Position numbers and translations under genes: made by a program. The notes under the pieces are model-generated. The model saw nothing but the letters and a program-made list of their open reading frames with translations, did no database searches and was not told the DNA's origin. Shown piece after piece: positions 49,432 through 60,362 of a stretch of 64,000 nt of DNA. This stretch comes from SAR202 cluster bacterium (lineage in GTDB: Bacteria; Chloroflexota; Dehalococcoidia; Lucifugimonadales; Lucifugimonadaceae). Numbering within the stretch: the first letter of the stretch is position 1; each line of letters starts with the position of its first letter. Where the stretch lies: positions 1 to 64,000 of the forward strand of contig VFGZ01000030.1 of the NCBI GenBank assembly GCA_009392215.1, written 5' to 3'.

Positions 49432-50553
49432 TCACATGCCTAGTCCGGTGTAGCTACCGTCAAATGCCGACCTTGCGTATTGATCAGGCCAAGTTGCGAT
49501 TCCATCAAGTTGAGCTTTGGCGTAAAGGGGCCAGTAAGGATTTCGCAATAGTTCGCGACCGATAAATATAACGTCAGCGTCTCCCTTAAATAGAATCTCT
49601 TCTGCGTGCTGGGCTTCTGTTATGAGTCCTACAGCCCCTGTTAATATTCCTGTTTGCTTGCGAATTTCAGACGCGAATTCAACCTGATACCCAGGTGCTG
49701 TTGTATTGGAAGGAGTGGCGACAGGTATAGGCAACAACTGGTTAGGAGAGTTTCCTCCCGAAGAGCAATCGACTAGGTCAACTCCTAGGTCTTTCATCCA
49801 TTTTGAAAGTTGAATTGACTGATCAAGATCCCAGCCACCTTTTACGTATTCAGTTGCGGAGATACGAGCGAATAGTGGCATTGACTCTGGAATAGCGTTT
49901 CGAACTGCCGTGATGGTTTCTAGTGCAAAAGTAGCTCGATTTTGGAGTGATCCACCGTATTTATCCTGGCGTTGATTAGAGATTGGTGAAAGAAACTCAC
50001 AAGCAAGATACCCGTGAGCGAAATGTAACTCTATGACTTTGTATCCGGCGTCAACAGATCGAACAGCAGCGTCAGCGAACGCTTGGACAATGTCGTTAAT
50101 ATTTTGTTCACTGAGTTCTGCTGGGATTGCATAATCTTCATCGAATGGCAGCGCGCTCGGAGCCACGGGTTTCCACCCTTCACCGTCTTCACTCAAAAGC
50201 CCGGAACCGATCCATGGGGCTGCATGAGAGGCCTTGCGACCTGCATGTGCAAGTTGGACGGCTGGTACTGATCCCGCGGATTCAATGAACTTGGTTATGG
50301 GTCGTAGTAAATCGACGTGGTCATCTGACCAGATTCCCTGGTCCCATTGAGAAATTCTACCTTCAGGCTGAACCGCGGTAGCCTCTGCCATTACTAACCC
50401 CGCACCACCGACCGCTCGAGTGCCCAAGTGCACCATATGCCAGGGAGTCGCCAAACCATCGGTCTTGCTCGAATACTGACACATTGGAGAAACAAACACG
50501 CGGTTTGGGATAGTTTGCCCTTTTATTGTTATTGGATTGAACAGTTGGCTAAT
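49432..50553 (-). CDS. NADH:flavin oxidoreductase / Old Yellow Enzyme (YqjM-like); apparent ATT start at 50553
   Basis: LFNPITIKGQTIPNRVFVSPMCQYSS, VQLAHAGRKASHAAPW, FAHGYLACEFLSPISNQRQDKYGGSLQNR. The conserved N-terminus lies upstream of the ORF-track start (50499). Confidence 0.9.
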   Translation of the reverse strand: MSQLFNPITIKGQTIPNRVFVSPMCQYSSKTDGLATPWHMVHLGTRAVGGAGLVMAEATAVQPEGRISQWDQGIWSDDHVDLLRPITKFIESAGSVPAVQLAHAGRKASHAAPWIGSGLLSEDGEGWKPVAPSALPFDEDYAIPAELSEQNINDIVQAFADAAVRSVDAGYKVIELHFAHGYLACEFLSPISNQRQDKYGGSLQNRATFALETITAVRNAIPESMPLFARISATEYVKGGWDLDQSIQLSKWMKDLGVDLVDCSSGGNSPNQLLPIPVATPSNTTAPGYQVEFASEIRKQTGILTGAVGLITEAQHAEEILFKGDADVIFIGRELLRNPYWPLYAKAQLDGIATWPDQYARSAFDGSYTGLGM

Positions 50554-50584
50554 TTGATTAACTCCAGATTATCTACAAACAAAT

Positions 50585-52600
50585 TCACTGATTGATGGTC
50601 AAAGTGTATTCTGTTGGCGTGGTTGACAGGCGCGTAACGGCGCTTACGACGGTAATTATCAGATCATCTTTTTTGATGTCATTCAGTTTAATTGATCCGG
50701 TAGCATTTTCGTCCACGGGTAGGCGGTAGACCATTGAATCCCCTGAACCTTTTTCATGGATAACTTGTACCAAATAATTTGTGGGAATCGTGCTCTGTAC
50801 TAAAGTGAAACCTTCAGGAATCCAGTCTCTGGTTGTTGTGGTATTGTCAGTCCAATTTATCGCACTAATTTCGAAATCATCGAGGCAGATGCCTTTAGCA
50901 AATAATGCGTCATCGGTGATGTACTCAAAGCGGATTAATATTTCTTGGCCTGCGTAGCTGGAGATATCAGTCGAATCTTTAACCCATCCCATGCTGTTTC
51001 CAGTGAGTCCGGGTCCGTAAGAGTTGCCATTTGGATCGAGGTTGATTGATCTTTCGGTTGTGAGGATATCCCATGTCTCACCATCATCAGTTGAAATCAT
51101 CGCATACCCATAGTCCCAGAATTCTTCTATATCGTAGTTGACCCAGTAGGTTAACGTGGCAGTGTCTACATCTGATAAATCCACACGCTTGGTTAAGGTT
51201 GAATTGATTGAATCTCCCTGATTAGACCACCAACATGTTTTGTCCGAACGAGGTGGATGAGTCAACAGCGCCGTTTCTGGCTCGCCCTGGAATTTAATGG
51301 TTATTTGCTCAGATTCACTTGAGCTGACTACGTAGTCTGCACCAAATGATTTCACTTGACCATTCAGTGAACCGGGGACTCTCATGGGTATTTGCTTTAC
51401 AGAGGGAAGCGAACGATTTTCATATCTATACGGTCCTTCTTTTGGATTCATGTAATTCGCAATAAGCCAGTCAGCGTAAACATCTTGCCCGGTAACATTG
51501 AAACCTAAATCAGCTAGCACATTGTCGATTGAGTCCATGCTGTCCTTTTTATTTTCGGATACAGCGGACAATATATTTGTACCTCCGTAATGTGTAGCGA
51601 GAAATGCGAAGAATAGGTTCGCAGCTCCATAGTTCGATGGAATCGCGTCAAATTCTATGAGGGAAGTTGATGGGTCCATTAGAAAAGCAGAAATTGCGCT
51701 TCTTTGAAAACCAGCGATCTCTGCTGCGATTTCTGATAGCCCTTCGTTAACCCAGGAATCCTCGCTGGAATCTGATGCGAAATGGGTTGCATGTTGAAGC
51801 TCATGGGCTAGAACACTCAAATATTGTCTGCTGGTTAACTTTAGACGGTCTGCCGACATATAAAGTGCCTGACGCTCGTTGGAGTGTTTGCGAATTTCCT
51901 TGGGATAGGAATCAGCCGCGGAAAAATAACCTCCCATCCTCGATTGTAAGATGCCGTTATAAATGACGATCCTTTCGTCTGCGTCGATTCCGGGTGTGAC
52001 AGGGTAACCGAATACTTCGGTTACTGCGGGCCATATGTCGTTTTCAAAAGATTCGGCGACTTTTTTGATATCGTTCCCGTCAGGGATGAAACCATCTTCA
52101 AATATCCAGTAAGCATGTTCGGATATATATGAAACTTCACCACTAACTTGAGTGTTACCGGTATCACGCAGGATCCAGAAATAAACTTTTTGTCCTAAAG
52201 TCAATGGTTGTGGAGTCAGTATTTTTTCAGGCTCAACGTAATCTTTTAAGAGCCGCCTTGCGAGTGCTGGAAGATCGCGATCCGGCGGTGTCGGAATATA
52301 TTGCTCTGACGAGTCTTGTAAATACGAAGGTATGCTGGTCGGGGATGTTGAATTTTTACGCTGTGTGACTGTTTTTTTTTGCGCTGATGTAGCCGTTAGA
52401 GTTTCTGTTCTCGTGATATTGGAATTATCTGAATCAGTCGATGTGTTTACTATCGTTTCTGTTTGATAGTCGCTGACTATGGTAGGTGCGGAACCTTCAA
52501 TATCGCCTGTACAAGCCAAACACAGAATGATTATTGTGGTTAGGGCGCTGGCAAGAATTGCTGTGGCTAAGTCAGGTGTGATTTTATCGAGCGATGTCAA
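50585..52600 (-). CDS. putative lipoprotein zinc metallopeptidase with C-terminal immune-inhibitor-A-like domain
   Basis: Lipobox-like ILCLACTGD; HELQHATHFASDSSEDSWVNEGLSE (HExxH + downstream E); TLTYWVNYDIEEFWDYGYAMISTDDGETWDIL ... ILIRFEYITDDALFAKGICLDDFEIS. Confidence 0.75.
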   Translation of the reverse strand: MTSLDKITPDLATAILASALTTIIILCLACTGDIEGSAPTIVSDYQTETIVNTSTDSDNSNITRTETLTATSAQKKTVTQRKNSTSPTSIPSYLQDSSEQYIPTPPDRDLPALARRLLKDYVEPEKILTPQPLTLGQKVYFWILRDTGNTQVSGEVSYISEHAYWIFEDGFIPDGNDIKKVAESFENDIWPAVTEVFGYPVTPGIDADERIVIYNGILQSRMGGYFSAADSYPKEIRKHSNERQALYMSADRLKLTSRQYLSVLAHELQHATHFASDSSEDSWVNEGLSEIAAEIAGFQRSAISAFLMDPSTSLIEFDAIPSNYGAANLFFAFLATHYGGTNILSAVSENKKDSMDSIDNVLADLGFNVTGQDVYADWLIANYMNPKEGPYRYENRSLPSVKQIPMRVPGSLNGQVKSFGADYVVSSSESEQITIKFQGEPETALLTHPPRSDKTCWWSNQGDSINSTLTKRVDLSDVDTATLTYWVNYDIEEFWDYGYAMISTDDGETWDILTTERSINLDPNGNSYGPGLTGNSMGWVKDSTDISSYAGQEILIRFEYITDDALFAKGICLDDFEISAINWTDNTTTTRDWIPEGFTLVQSTIPTNYLVQVIHEKGSGDSMVYRLPVDENATGSIKLNDIKKDDLIITVVSAVTRLSTTPTEYTLTINQ

Positions 52601-53247
52601 TGTGCTTTTGGAGCTTCGCCACCGCGGTTGAATTTATTCATGGCGTTTTCAAGATCATCGCGAATGATCATTTCGATCGCATCTACTGCTTTATAGGTCG
52701 CTTTAATTACTAACTCCTTAGTCTCCGGTTCAAATGTGCTGAGGACGTGATCTACTTGGGTAGCACCAGATTCTGGGTTCCCTACACCTATTCTCACTCG
52801 AGGGAATTCGTTGGTACCTAATACAGAGATTATTGATTTAAGGCCGTTATGCCCACCAGGACCGCCTTTTTTTTTGATTCTTAATGAACCTGGGGGCAGG
52901 TTAATATCATCACTGAGGATCAGTATTTTTTCGGGGTCTGTTTTATAGCGGTTGACCAAGTAATTTAGAGCTGTTCCCGAACGATTCATGAATGTCTGAG
53001 GATATGCCAGCACTACTAGGTTGCCATTAAGTTCCAACTCCCCGAATCTCAGCTCCTTTTGCTTGTTGTTTATTTGAGTTTTTGTACGACGGACAAACTC
53101 ATCCATGCACCACCAACCTACGTTATGGCGGGTGTTTTTATATTTGTCCCCCGGGTTACCTAGGCCGATTATTATCCATGGATGAGATTTTGATCCACCG
53201 CCATTGCCGCCTGGGAATAGTTTTTCTAAGATCGAGGAAACATTCAA
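52597..53247 (-). CDS. pth: peptidyl-tRNA hydrolase
   Basis: IIGLGNPGDKYKNTRHNVGWWCMD; PQTFMNRSG; GGPGGHNGLKSI; RVRIGVGNP. Confidence 0.96.
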   Translation of the reverse strand: MNVSSILEKLFPGGNGGGSKSHPWIIIGLGNPGDKYKNTRHNVGWWCMDEFVRRTKTQINNKQKELRFGELELNGNLVVLAYPQTFMNRSGTALNYLVNRYKTDPEKILILSDDINLPPGSLRIKKKGGPGGHNGLKSIISVLGTNEFPRVRIGVGNPESGATQVDHVLSTFEPETKELVIKATYKAVDAIEMIIRDDLENAMNKFNRGGEAPKAH

Positions 53248-53434
53248 TCGATGGGATCTCCGCTGGAACTTTCAGACGTCTTTTCAAGGATATATAAGAT
53301 GTTATCGCTCGACCTGATTGTAATGTTCGATAATGATCTTCGGAATTTATTTGAAGAAAAGGAATTATTACCCGAGGCTTGATTTAGGTATTGATATCGG
53401 AGATTTCCCTAGGAATGCTTTTGGCGCTACATTT

Positions 53435-55552
<2,118 letters not shown>

Positions 55553-55738
55553 TTAGAAATCCCAGCATCGAAAAATCAGCGTGAACTGCATTGTCCAAAG
55601 TATATCAATGCTACTTGAGTACCAATTGAATACAAATATCTCTGTTTAGTGAATATATGAACAAGACTAGGAGGTCTATACTCCTTGTCATGACGGTAAA
55701 TTTGTTAGTGATCAAGCGTTTCGATTCCGTAATTAGAT

Positions 55739-57034
55739 ATGGCTGATATCCAGCCCTTCAGGGCAGTACGTTATAACTCCGATATCGCAGGGGATGTGAG
55801 TCTTCATGTTTGTCCTCCGTTTGACGTAATTACTCCGCAACTTCAACACGAACTTTATGATCGTTCTCCCTACAATATCGTTCGCTTAGAGTTGGCACGT
55901 CGCGGGCTTTCAGATGATCCATATGAACGAGCTGCGGAAACAGCTCAAACTTGGGAAGATTCAGGTGTTCTTAAATATGATGAAGAACCTTCTATATACG
56001 TAACGGAAGAAGAGTTTGAGTATCGAGGTCGCACACTTCGAAGGCGGGGGTTTATTGCGGGTGTCAGGTTAGAGGATTATGACCAAAAAGTCGTACTGCC
56101 TCACGAAGGTACACGATCAGAATGGGTAGCGGATCGAGTTCGGCTTATGGGGGCAGCGCAGTCGAATTACAGCCCTTTGCTAGTTATATATCGTGATGAT
56201 CTTCGCTCCAGTGTCAGGAATCTCATACGGGCTATAGCTGGTGGTGAACCTACGGTAGTGTTCGAACCACCGGATATGCCTCAACTTCGGCTGTGGCGGG
56301 TTACGGATCCTGGAACGATTAGTGTGATTCAAACTGTTTTGAGGGATTCAGAAATATTCATAGCTGACGGCCATCATCGTTATGAAGCAGCTTTGAGATA
56401 TCGCAGCGCAGTGCGATCTGAACGAGAAGTTCGCTTCGATGAATCGTTGAACTTTCGTATGATGTTGCTGGTCTCGTTTGATGAGCCGGGGTTGATAACA
56501 CGCGGTTATCACCGACTCGTCGAGTCTGCCACAGAAAAAGAATTTGCAGATCTCATCAAAACTATAGACCGAACATGTTATATAGAGGAGTGGGATCCTC
56601 CTGCTGCTTCTACGGCTGCGGACCGGATTGAGCGGTTTGCAGTAGAGTTGGGAGAGCGTAAAGATGATGAGGTTGTGTTCGGTATATACGGTAAAGAACA
56701 GGGGAAATTTCATATAGCAAGAATGAAATCTCCACCTGAGGTCGATAACGCGTTAGAGTCTTCTGAATATTCTTATTTACATTCGCATGTGATTCGACCC
56801 GTTGTAGATGTCGAACGTGAAGAGGAGATCATTAGTCCGCAACATGACGCTGAATTGATAGCTCGTCGCGTGGACGATGGATCAGCTCGAATGGCGTTCA
56901 TTATGCGGCCTGTTCCGCTTGATGAATTTGTTTCAATCGTTACTCGTGGCTGGCGGTTACCTGCTAAAACGACGAATTTCTTCCCAAAGCCTCCCGCAGG
57001 TGCGGTGATTCAGCAATTCGGGGATACTCTATAA
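55739..57034 (+). CDS. DUF1015 family protein
   Basis: IQPFRAVRYNSD...CPPFDVITPQLQHELYDRSPYNIVRLE; FIADGHHRYEAALRYR. Confidence 0.9.
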   Translation: MADIQPFRAVRYNSDIAGDVSLHVCPPFDVITPQLQHELYDRSPYNIVRLELARRGLSDDPYERAAETAQTWEDSGVLKYDEEPSIYVTEEEFEYRGRTLRRRGFIAGVRLEDYDQKVVLPHEGTRSEWVADRVRLMGAAQSNYSPLLVIYRDDLRSSVRNLIRAIAGGEPTVVFEPPDMPQLRLWRVTDPGTISVIQTVLRDSEIFIADGHHRYEAALRYRSAVRSEREVRFDESLNFRMMLLVSFDEPGLITRGYHRLVESATEKEFADLIKTIDRTCYIEEWDPPAASTAADRIERFAVELGERKDDEVVFGIYGKEQGKFHIARMKSPPEVDNALESSEYSYLHSHVIRPVVDVEREEEIISPQHDAELIARRVDDGSARMAFIMRPVPLDEFVSIVTRGWRLPAKTTNFFPKPPAGAVIQQFGDTL

Positions 57035-57059
57035 CAGTTGTAGATCCTTTGTTGCCAAT

Positions 57060-57707
57060 TTAGTTGAGAGAGTCGATTTGCTCTAATACTTTTTCAGCAC
57101 TTACAAAATGACCAGTGTTTTCTCCTATACTTTTCCACACAATTTGACCTTTTTTATCTATCAGGAACAATGAGGCTGAGGCTAATCCGTCTCCAAACAG
57201 GTTAAAAACCCCGTATGAATCAGGCACATAAGGGTCTGAGGAGGTAAACAACAACGGGAATTCTATATCTGTTTTGGAAATCAAATTTAATGAGCCGTCT
57301 AGATCATCTGTACTTATCGCAAGAATTTGAACCTTTTTCTGGTCAAAGGCTTGTTTTTGTTTTTGCAACTCCACGAGTTGTCTCTTACATGCAGCTCACC
57401 AAAACGCTCTATAAAAAGCTAGGAGAACAAATTTTTTATCTTCGAAATCTGAACGAGTGAACTTATGACCTTGTGTTGACGGAAGGCTAAAATCTGGCGC
57501 TTTGTTTAGAGTCGTTGATGTTATTTGTTCAGGCGACCGTATTTTTTCTGAAACCGAAGAATTTTCAACCAGATTGCCAGGGTTCGACTCGTCGACACCT
57601 TCACTGTCGCAGGCTATGGACAGCGCTAGGCTTAGAGCAATCAGCATCATCGGTCCTGATTTTAAGTTGTGCTTAAAATCAGGACCGATGATGCTGATGA
57701 AATCCAT
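57060..57707 (-). CDS. candidate selenocysteine-containing peroxiredoxin (AhpC/TSA family) lipoprotein; read-through of TGA at 57396-57398 (alternative start ATG at 57650)
   Basis: ORF fragments 57396..57707 and 57060..57374 are in the same frame. Read-through gives APDFSLPSTQGHKFTRSDFEDKKFVLLAFYRAFW-[TGA]-AACKRQLVELQKQKQAFDQKKVQILAISTDD..., with TGA at the peroxidatic Cys of the WCxxC motif; lipobox LSIAC. Confidence 0.8.
57366..57380 (-). promoter_or_regulatory. candidate bacterial SECIS hairpin
   Basis: Minus-strand RNA: UGA-15 nt-CAACUC-GUG-GAGUUG; perfect 6-bp stem, 3-nt loop beginning with G, loop 21 nt after UGA. Confidence 0.65.
57640..57698. repeat. perfect 27-bp inverted repeat with 5-nt spacer
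   Basis: ATCAGCATCATCGGTCCTGATTTTAAG-TTGTG-CTTAAAATCAGGACCGATGATGCTGAT, read base by base. Confidence 0.97.
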
Positions 57708-57725
57708 TGCGATAAATTTAATGAA

Positions 57726-58826
57726 CTATGAAGTCATACGATTGAGAGTTTGACTGGCAGCATTTAAAGCTTCGTCGATATGACTTTTCTCGACCCATCC
57801 CATATGTCCAATCCTAAAAATCTTCCCCGTTAAAGATTTTTGTCCGCCTCCCAATACGACGTTGAAGTTGTCATTTACGTCACTCAAAAACTTTTTCCCG
57901 TCTACGTCATCGGGTAGTCTGATGGCCGTTACGGTGTTTGAAGCAAACTTCGGGTCTGGTAGGAGATCTAGTCCTATAGATGATGCTCCTTTACGGGTGT
58001 GTTCTGCAATTTCATGGTGCCGTTGGAATACGTTCTCTATCCCCTCATCGACCATTGATTGTAAGGCTATTTGCAGCGTGAACATGGCTGGGAGGCATGG
58101 GGTGAAGGGTGGTTGTCCTATTTTGAGGTAATCTTCGTATTGCTGTACGTCAAGGTAGTATTTTGGCATTGTGGATTTGGCGTAAGCAGCCCAGGCTTTT
58201 TTCGAGAATGTGATCATAGCGATTCCTGGTGGCGAAACCCAGCTTTTTTGTGATGCGGTTGCTACGACATCTACACCCCAAGCATCTACCGCGATCGGAA
58301 CTCCTCCGGCACTTGAAACGGCGTCTACTAAGATGAGCGCATCAGACTCTTCATGTATGACTGTGCAGAGTTCCTTCAGAGGGTTAGAGACGCCGGTTGA
58401 GCTTTCATTGTGTGTGAATATTACAGCCTTGATATGGGGATTTTTTCTTATGTTTTCTCGCACTGCATCCAGATCAGCTGCGTTGCCTAGTTCGAAATTA
58501 AGCCTGTCTACATCAGCCCCATATGCTTCTGCGATTTCTGCGAATCTCTCACCAAAAACACCAATTATTATTGATAAGACCTTATCTCCTGGTGAAACTG
58601 TGTTCACCACTGCTGCTTCCATCGCTCCCGTCCCAGAAGCCGTTATGAAGTAAACGTCATTATTCGTCATAAAAACGGTTTTTAAATTAGAAGACATCTG
58701 ATCCAGCATCTCTGCGTACTCTGGACCGCGATGATTGATCATTTGAGATCCTGCTACCGCCAGCACCTCGTCAGGTAGCGGTACAGGTCCTGGGATTCTG
58801 AGATTTGGCTGATTCTGGATGGCCAA
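57726..58826 (-). CDS. class V aminotransferase (alanine-glyoxylate / serine-pyruvate type)
   Basis: RIPGPVPLPDEVLAV; INHRGPEYAEML; TASGTGAMEAAVVN; VDAVSSAGG; SQKSWVSPPG PLP Lys. Confidence 0.92.
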   Translation of the reverse strand: MAIQNQPNLRIPGPVPLPDEVLAVAGSQMINHRGPEYAEMLDQMSSNLKTVFMTNNDVYFITASGTGAMEAAVVNTVSPGDKVLSIIIGVFGERFAEIAEAYGADVDRLNFELGNAADLDAVRENIRKNPHIKAVIFTHNESSTGVSNPLKELCTVIHEESDALILVDAVSSAGGVPIAVDAWGVDVVATASQKSWVSPPGIAMITFSKKAWAAYAKSTMPKYYLDVQQYEDYLKIGQPPFTPCLPAMFTLQIALQSMVDEGIENVFQRHHEIAEHTRKGASSIGLDLLPDPKFASNTVTAIRLPDDVDGKKFLSDVNDNFNVVLGGGQKSLTGKIFRIGHMGWVEKSHIDEALNAASQTLNRMTS

Positions 58827-59012
58827 TAAAGTGCTCCGTGCTTGTGACTGAATGGTGATTTTAATAGATAGTGGTCGTCTTGACTAAAGGCTATAAAAGA
58901 TTCTAACTCTCGTTAGATAAAACGGTTGCAATTTCATTGGAAAAATCTACACAGAAATCAGATGCTCGACGACAGGGCGATAATAAATGGTCTTTATCTG
59001 TAAATGGAAAAC

Positions 59013-60326
59013 CTAATTCACCAGTTTTACAATAGCGTAGTTTTTTCGCCCTCTGCGTATGACCATAAGTCGACCATCAACAAGATCACTCATCAGAACC
59101 GCTCGACCTGCATCTTTGATTTGTTCTCCATTGAGTGACATGCCGCCTTGTTCTACCGTACGCCGCACGTCTCCATTAGATTTTGCAGATCCACTTGTGA
59201 TAGCTAGTTCAGAGAATTTCATTCCATCGCCAGTTAGTTGATCTCGATTGATTTCCGTTACGGGCGATCCGCTAAGTACATCTTCCATCTCGTCTGACGA
59301 TAGCGAGGAGATATTGTCGCCAAAGAATGCTTCAGTAACCTTTAGTGCTTGAGCGAGTCCGTTATCTCCATGGACAGTTCTTGTAACTTCTTTAGCCAGA
59401 GTTCGTTGAGCTTCGCGTTTTTCGGGTTCAACACTGACAGCCTCTGTTAAGTTCCCTATATGAACTTGATTTAAGAGGGTAAACAATTTTGTATATGACA
59501 CCACATCTGCATCAGCCACGTTTAAGAAAAACTGATATAGCTTATAAGGTGAAGTCTGATTGGGGTCCAACGTCGGAGCACCGTCAATAGACTTACCAAA
59601 TTTTTCACCTGTTGAGCTGACGACCAGTGGATAAACAATACCGTGCGCTCTTGGTCTGCCGTCTGAGTCAGCTCCATGAATCTTGCGAATTAGTTCAACG
59701 CCTCCGAGAATATTGCCCCATTGATCGCTGCCGCCAGCTTGGAAACCGACCTTTTCTTGCTCGAATAGTCTCAGAAAATCGTAGGCTTGTAGTAATTGGT
59801 AGCTGAACTCAGTAAATGAAATCCCACTATCGCGGTCAAATCGACCCTTAACCGATTCTCGTCCCATCATCGAATTTACCGTGAAGTGTTTACCGATATC
59901 TCGGAGAAATTCCAATAGGTTGGTATCTCGTAGCCAGTTAGCGTTGTTCACAATACGAGCGGGATTGGATTTAACTTTGAAATCTAGAAACGGTTCGAGC
60001 TGAAGGCGAATGGCATCCACATTTTCATCAATCTGTGCCACTGACATCAGATTGCGTTCTTCTACCCGTCCAGAGGGATCTCCGATCATTCCAGTGCCAC
60101 CACCCACTAGAGCTATTGGGGTATGGCCGTGGAGTTGGAGGCGGACTAAACCCATGATCGGGACTAGACTCCCGATGTGAAGGCTGCTAGCCGTTGGGTC
60201 AAAGCCGTTGTAGCATAAAACTTTTTGGGTTGCCAGAGTGTGCAGGGCTCCTGGAGTTGCGTCAAATAACGCCCCGCGCCATTCGAGTTCTTCTGCTGCG
60301 TTTGCAAATTCTGTATATGTGGTCAT
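59013..60326 (-). CDS. tyrS: tyrosyl-tRNA synthetase
   Basis: CYNGFDPTASSLHIGSLVPIM; GGSDQWGNILGG; GEKFGKS; C-terminal S4 domain. Confidence 0.97.
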   Translation of the reverse strand: MTTYTEFANAAEELEWRGALFDATPGALHTLATQKVLCYNGFDPTASSLHIGSLVPIMGLVRLQLHGHTPIALVGGGTGMIGDPSGRVEERNLMSVAQIDENVDAIRLQLEPFLDFKVKSNPARIVNNANWLRDTNLLEFLRDIGKHFTVNSMMGRESVKGRFDRDSGISFTEFSYQLLQAYDFLRLFEQEKVGFQAGGSDQWGNILGGVELIRKIHGADSDGRPRAHGIVYPLVVSSTGEKFGKSIDGAPTLDPNQTSPYKLYQFFLNVADADVVSYTKLFTLLNQVHIGNLTEAVSVEPEKREAQRTLAKEVTRTVHGDNGLAQALKVTEAFFGDNISSLSSDEMEDVLSGSPVTEINRDQLTGDGMKFSELAITSGSAKSNGDVRRTVEQGGMSLNGEQIKDAGRAVLMSDLVDGRLMVIRRGRKNYAIVKLVN

Positions 60327-60362
60327 AAGTATGTCCCGTTATTGGAATTTGAGTTGCGTTAC

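Noticed and set aside
52867-52875. A9 (T9 on +) homopolymer in pth, and another at 52372-52380 in the peptidase gene, considered as phase-variation tracts
   Set aside because: Short, encode Lys runs in otherwise intact genes, and pth is essential; likely ordinary.
57060-57707. Peroxiredoxin as a simple pseudogene or frameshift
   Set aside because: No frame change is needed; the only lesion is TGA exactly at the catalytic Cys, with a SECIS-like hairpin. A Cys-to-TGA nonsense mutation is not excluded and is kept as the alternative.
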